Shown here piece by piece: positions 22,606 through 24,109 of a DNA stretch of 24,109 nucleotides. The notes below the pieces were generated by a model. It saw only the letters and a program-made list of their open reading frames with translations, did not search any database and was not told where the DNA came from. The DNA is from an uncultured Bacilli bacterium (GTDB taxonomy: Bacteria > Bacillota_I > Bacilli_A > RF39 > UBA660): positions 1 to 24,109 of the forward strand of contig CAJUHO010000015.1 of the NCBI GenBank assembly GCA_910586195.1, read 5' to 3'. A program made the translations under genes and the position numbers. The first letter of the stretch is position 1; every line of letters begins with the position of its first letter.

Positions 22606-24033
22606 ATGAAAAGATTGAATGAATTTATAAATTGTCCTTACGAGGACACGATACATAATATAAGAAGTGATTCACGTGATGTAGAACCTGGGGATTTGTT
22701 TGTAGCAGTAAAAGGATTTAATGTGGATCATACAGAATATATTTATGATGCGATAAAAAAGGGAGCAGCAGCTGTTGTCGCAGAACAAAAAATGGATTTA
22801 AAAGTACCACTAATTGTCGTTTCAGATGCGAATCAGGCATTATACGATTTAAGTGCTAAATTTTACAATCAAGAAAGTTGGGATTTTAATTTAATAGGAA
22901 TTACAGGTACTGATGGAAAAACTACCACATCAATGATTATTCATAATATATTAAGCCATTTTCAAAATAGTGCTTATATTGGTACAAATGGTCTTATATA
23001 TGGAGATGAAAGTCATCCTATTTCTAATACTACTCCGTTAACAGAGATATTGTATGGTTATTTACAGAAACTAAATGAAAAGAATTGTCAAAGTGTAACA
23101 TTAGAAGTGTCAAGCGAGGCCCTTTTACATAAACGTGTTGATAATCTGAGATTTCGCTATGCTATTCTTACTAATATTAGTGAGGACCATTTAAATATTC
23201 ATAAAACGATTGCAAACTATGTACAGGCTAAGAGTAAGTTGTTTACTCTAATAGAGAAAGATGGATGGGCTATTTTAAATGTGGATGATATGCATTTTGA
23301 TGAAGTTCGAAGTAGTATAGCTGGGAATGTTGTAACATACGGGATGAGCGCAGAGGCAGATTTTCAAATAAAAAACTCTAACTGCTCTGATAGTGGAAGT
23401 AGCTTTGATATTCTTTATAAAAAAGAGACATATCATATTAATAGTTCTCTTGTTGGTATTTATAATATTTATAATTTAACAGCAGCTTTTATTGTTTGTT
23501 ATTTAGAAAAATACGACATTGAAAAAGTAATTTCTACTATGTCTAAGCCTATGTTAATACCAGGGCGTTGTGAATTTTTAGATTTCGGTCAGTCCTATAA
23601 GATTGTTTTAGATTATGCTCACACTACAAATGGTATTAAGAACATTTTGGCGTCTCTTCAGCAGTTAAAAGAAAAACGCATTATTACAGTAATTGGTTCT
23701 GCTGGAGGTCGTGAAAAAGAAAAAAGAGGCTTAATGGGAAAAGAGGCGTTGGAAAAGTCTGATTTGGTAATATTTACAATGGATGATCCACGTTGTGAAA
23801 AAGTAAGTGATATTATAGATGATTTAGTAAGTATTAGTTCCAATGATAATTATCTTAGAATTGAAAATAGAGAAGAAGCAATTGCAAAAGCTTTTGATAT
23901 TGCAGAACCCGGGGACATTGTTGCTGTTCTTGGAAAGGGCCGAGATAATTATATGGCAGTAGGAACTGAGAAGATTTCGTATTGTGATTATGATGTAATA
24001 CAGAAATATTTTCGAAAAAAAAATGATAAATAA
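22606..24033 (+). CDS. murE: MurE, UDP-MurNAc-tripeptide ligase
   Basis: 475 aa. It adds the third residue to the peptidoglycan stem peptide with ATP. The Mur ligase P-loop is GITGTDGKTTT (98-107); SEDHLNIHK and YVQAKSKLF (K209 is the lysine expected to be carbamylated) follow, then PGRCEFLDFGQ and LDYAHTTNGIKNIL. The substrate-specificity loop reads DDPR (393-396). DNPR is usual for diaminopimelate and DNPA or similar for lysine, so the Arg suggests diaminopimelate, but the Asp is atypical. There is no clear ribosome-binding site; TATAGT lies 11 nt before the ATG, so a very short or leaderless transcript is possible. Confidence 0.95.
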   Translation: MKRLNEFINCPYEDTIHNIRSDSRDVEPGDLFVAVKGFNVDHTEYIYDAIKKGAAAVVAEQKMDLKVPLIVVSDANQALYDLSAKFYNQESWDFNLIGITGTDGKTTTSMIIHNILSHFQNSAYIGTNGLIYGDESHPISNTTPLTEILYGYLQKLNEKNCQSVTLEVSSEALLHKRVDNLRFRYAILTNISEDHLNIHKTIANYVQAKSKLFTLIEKDGWAILNVDDMHFDEVRSSIAGNVVTYGMSAEADFQIKNSNCSDSGSSFDILYKKETYHINSSLVGIYNIYNLTAAFIVCYLEKYDIEKVISTMSKPMLIPGRCEFLDFGQSYKIVLDYAHTTNGIKNILASLQQLKEKRIITVIGSAGGREKEKRGLMGKEALEKSDLVIFTMDDPRCEKVSDIIDDLVSISSNDNYLRIENREEAIAKAFDIAEPGDIVAVLGKGRDNYMAVGTEKISYCDYDVIQKYFRKKNDK

Positions 24034-24060
24034 AAAACTTTCCGTTTCGGAAAAGTTTTT
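24032..24060 (+). terminator. terminator after murE
   Basis: AAAAACTTTCCG, TTT, CGGAAAAGTTTTT (one bulged base). It starts at the murE stop. Confidence 0.8.
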
Positions 24061-24078
24061 CCTAAATTGAAATTTCAA

Positions 24079-24102
24079 CCGCACCATCAGGTGCGGCTTT
24101 TT
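24079..24102 (+). terminator. second terminator hairpin
   Basis: A perfect 7-bp stem, CCGCACC, ATCA, GGTGCGG, followed by CTTTTT. It is GC-rich against its surroundings and could serve either the murE side or a gene arriving from the other side beyond the window. Confidence 0.75.
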
Positions 24103-24109
24103 GATACAA

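Overview
The window looks like chromosomal DNA of a low-GC, spore-forming Firmicute, probably a gut Bacilli/Erysipelotrichia-type lineage. It carries spore genes (spoIVA, a spoVIF-like gene) among ordinary housekeeping genes (der, hup, cca, dnaD, nth, a class A PBP, recU, gpsB, rnpB, a RodZ-type gene, pgsA, recA, murE). The taxonomic placement is inferred from gene content and base composition only.

The main result is at 1.07-8.55 kb. The spore-coat ATPase gene spoIVA, read on the minus strand, is split in two by an insertion of exactly 6,000 bp, measured between two copies of TAT(Y)ATGTG at 1343-1351 and 7343-7351. The 5' part (400 codons, 8548-7349) ends at ...APSIH. The 3' part (91 codons, 1348-1073) resumes with MIRVDVES. 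Joining the parts across the core gives one uninterrupted frame of 491 codons, close to the 492 residues of B. subtilis SpoIVA. The insertion carries a large serine recombinase, a SHOCT-like small protein, a small serine resolvase, a 75-aa protein, a PH/zinc-ribbon membrane protein, an XRE repressor and an HUH-type replication protein. It has no phage structural genes. The arrangement resembles the sporulation intervening elements known from sigK (skin), spsM and spoVFB, but here the target is spoIVA and the body is plasmid-like.

The second result concerns the recombinase itself. Its stop codon in the integrated state lies in host DNA. In the excised circle the same reading frame crosses the core and continues 37 codons into the other end of the element (7346-7236). 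It then stops at a TAA (7233-7235), 3 nt before a rho-independent terminator (7201-7229). Integration therefore exchanges the recombinase C-terminus and truncates SpoIVA, while excision would restore both genes.

Region by region: 1-872 is the 3' part of an FGE-sulfatase-like exported/surface protein. 873-1072 is a convergent terminator region. 1073-8548 is spoIVA with the inserted element. 8632-10448 (minus) is der, a 60-aa gene and a spoVIF-like gene. 10569-11551 (plus) holds two small membrane proteins. 11662-14381 (plus) is hup, cca, dnaD and nth. 14425-15708 (plus) is a lone protein with a HEPN-like RNSLVH motif. 15868-19262 (minus) is recU and the PBP. 19445-24033 (plus) is a 31-aa ORF, gpsB, rnpB, a RodZ-like gene, pgsA, recA behind a LexA-like box, and murE, closed by two terminators. 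No tRNA, CRISPR array or insertion sequence was seen.
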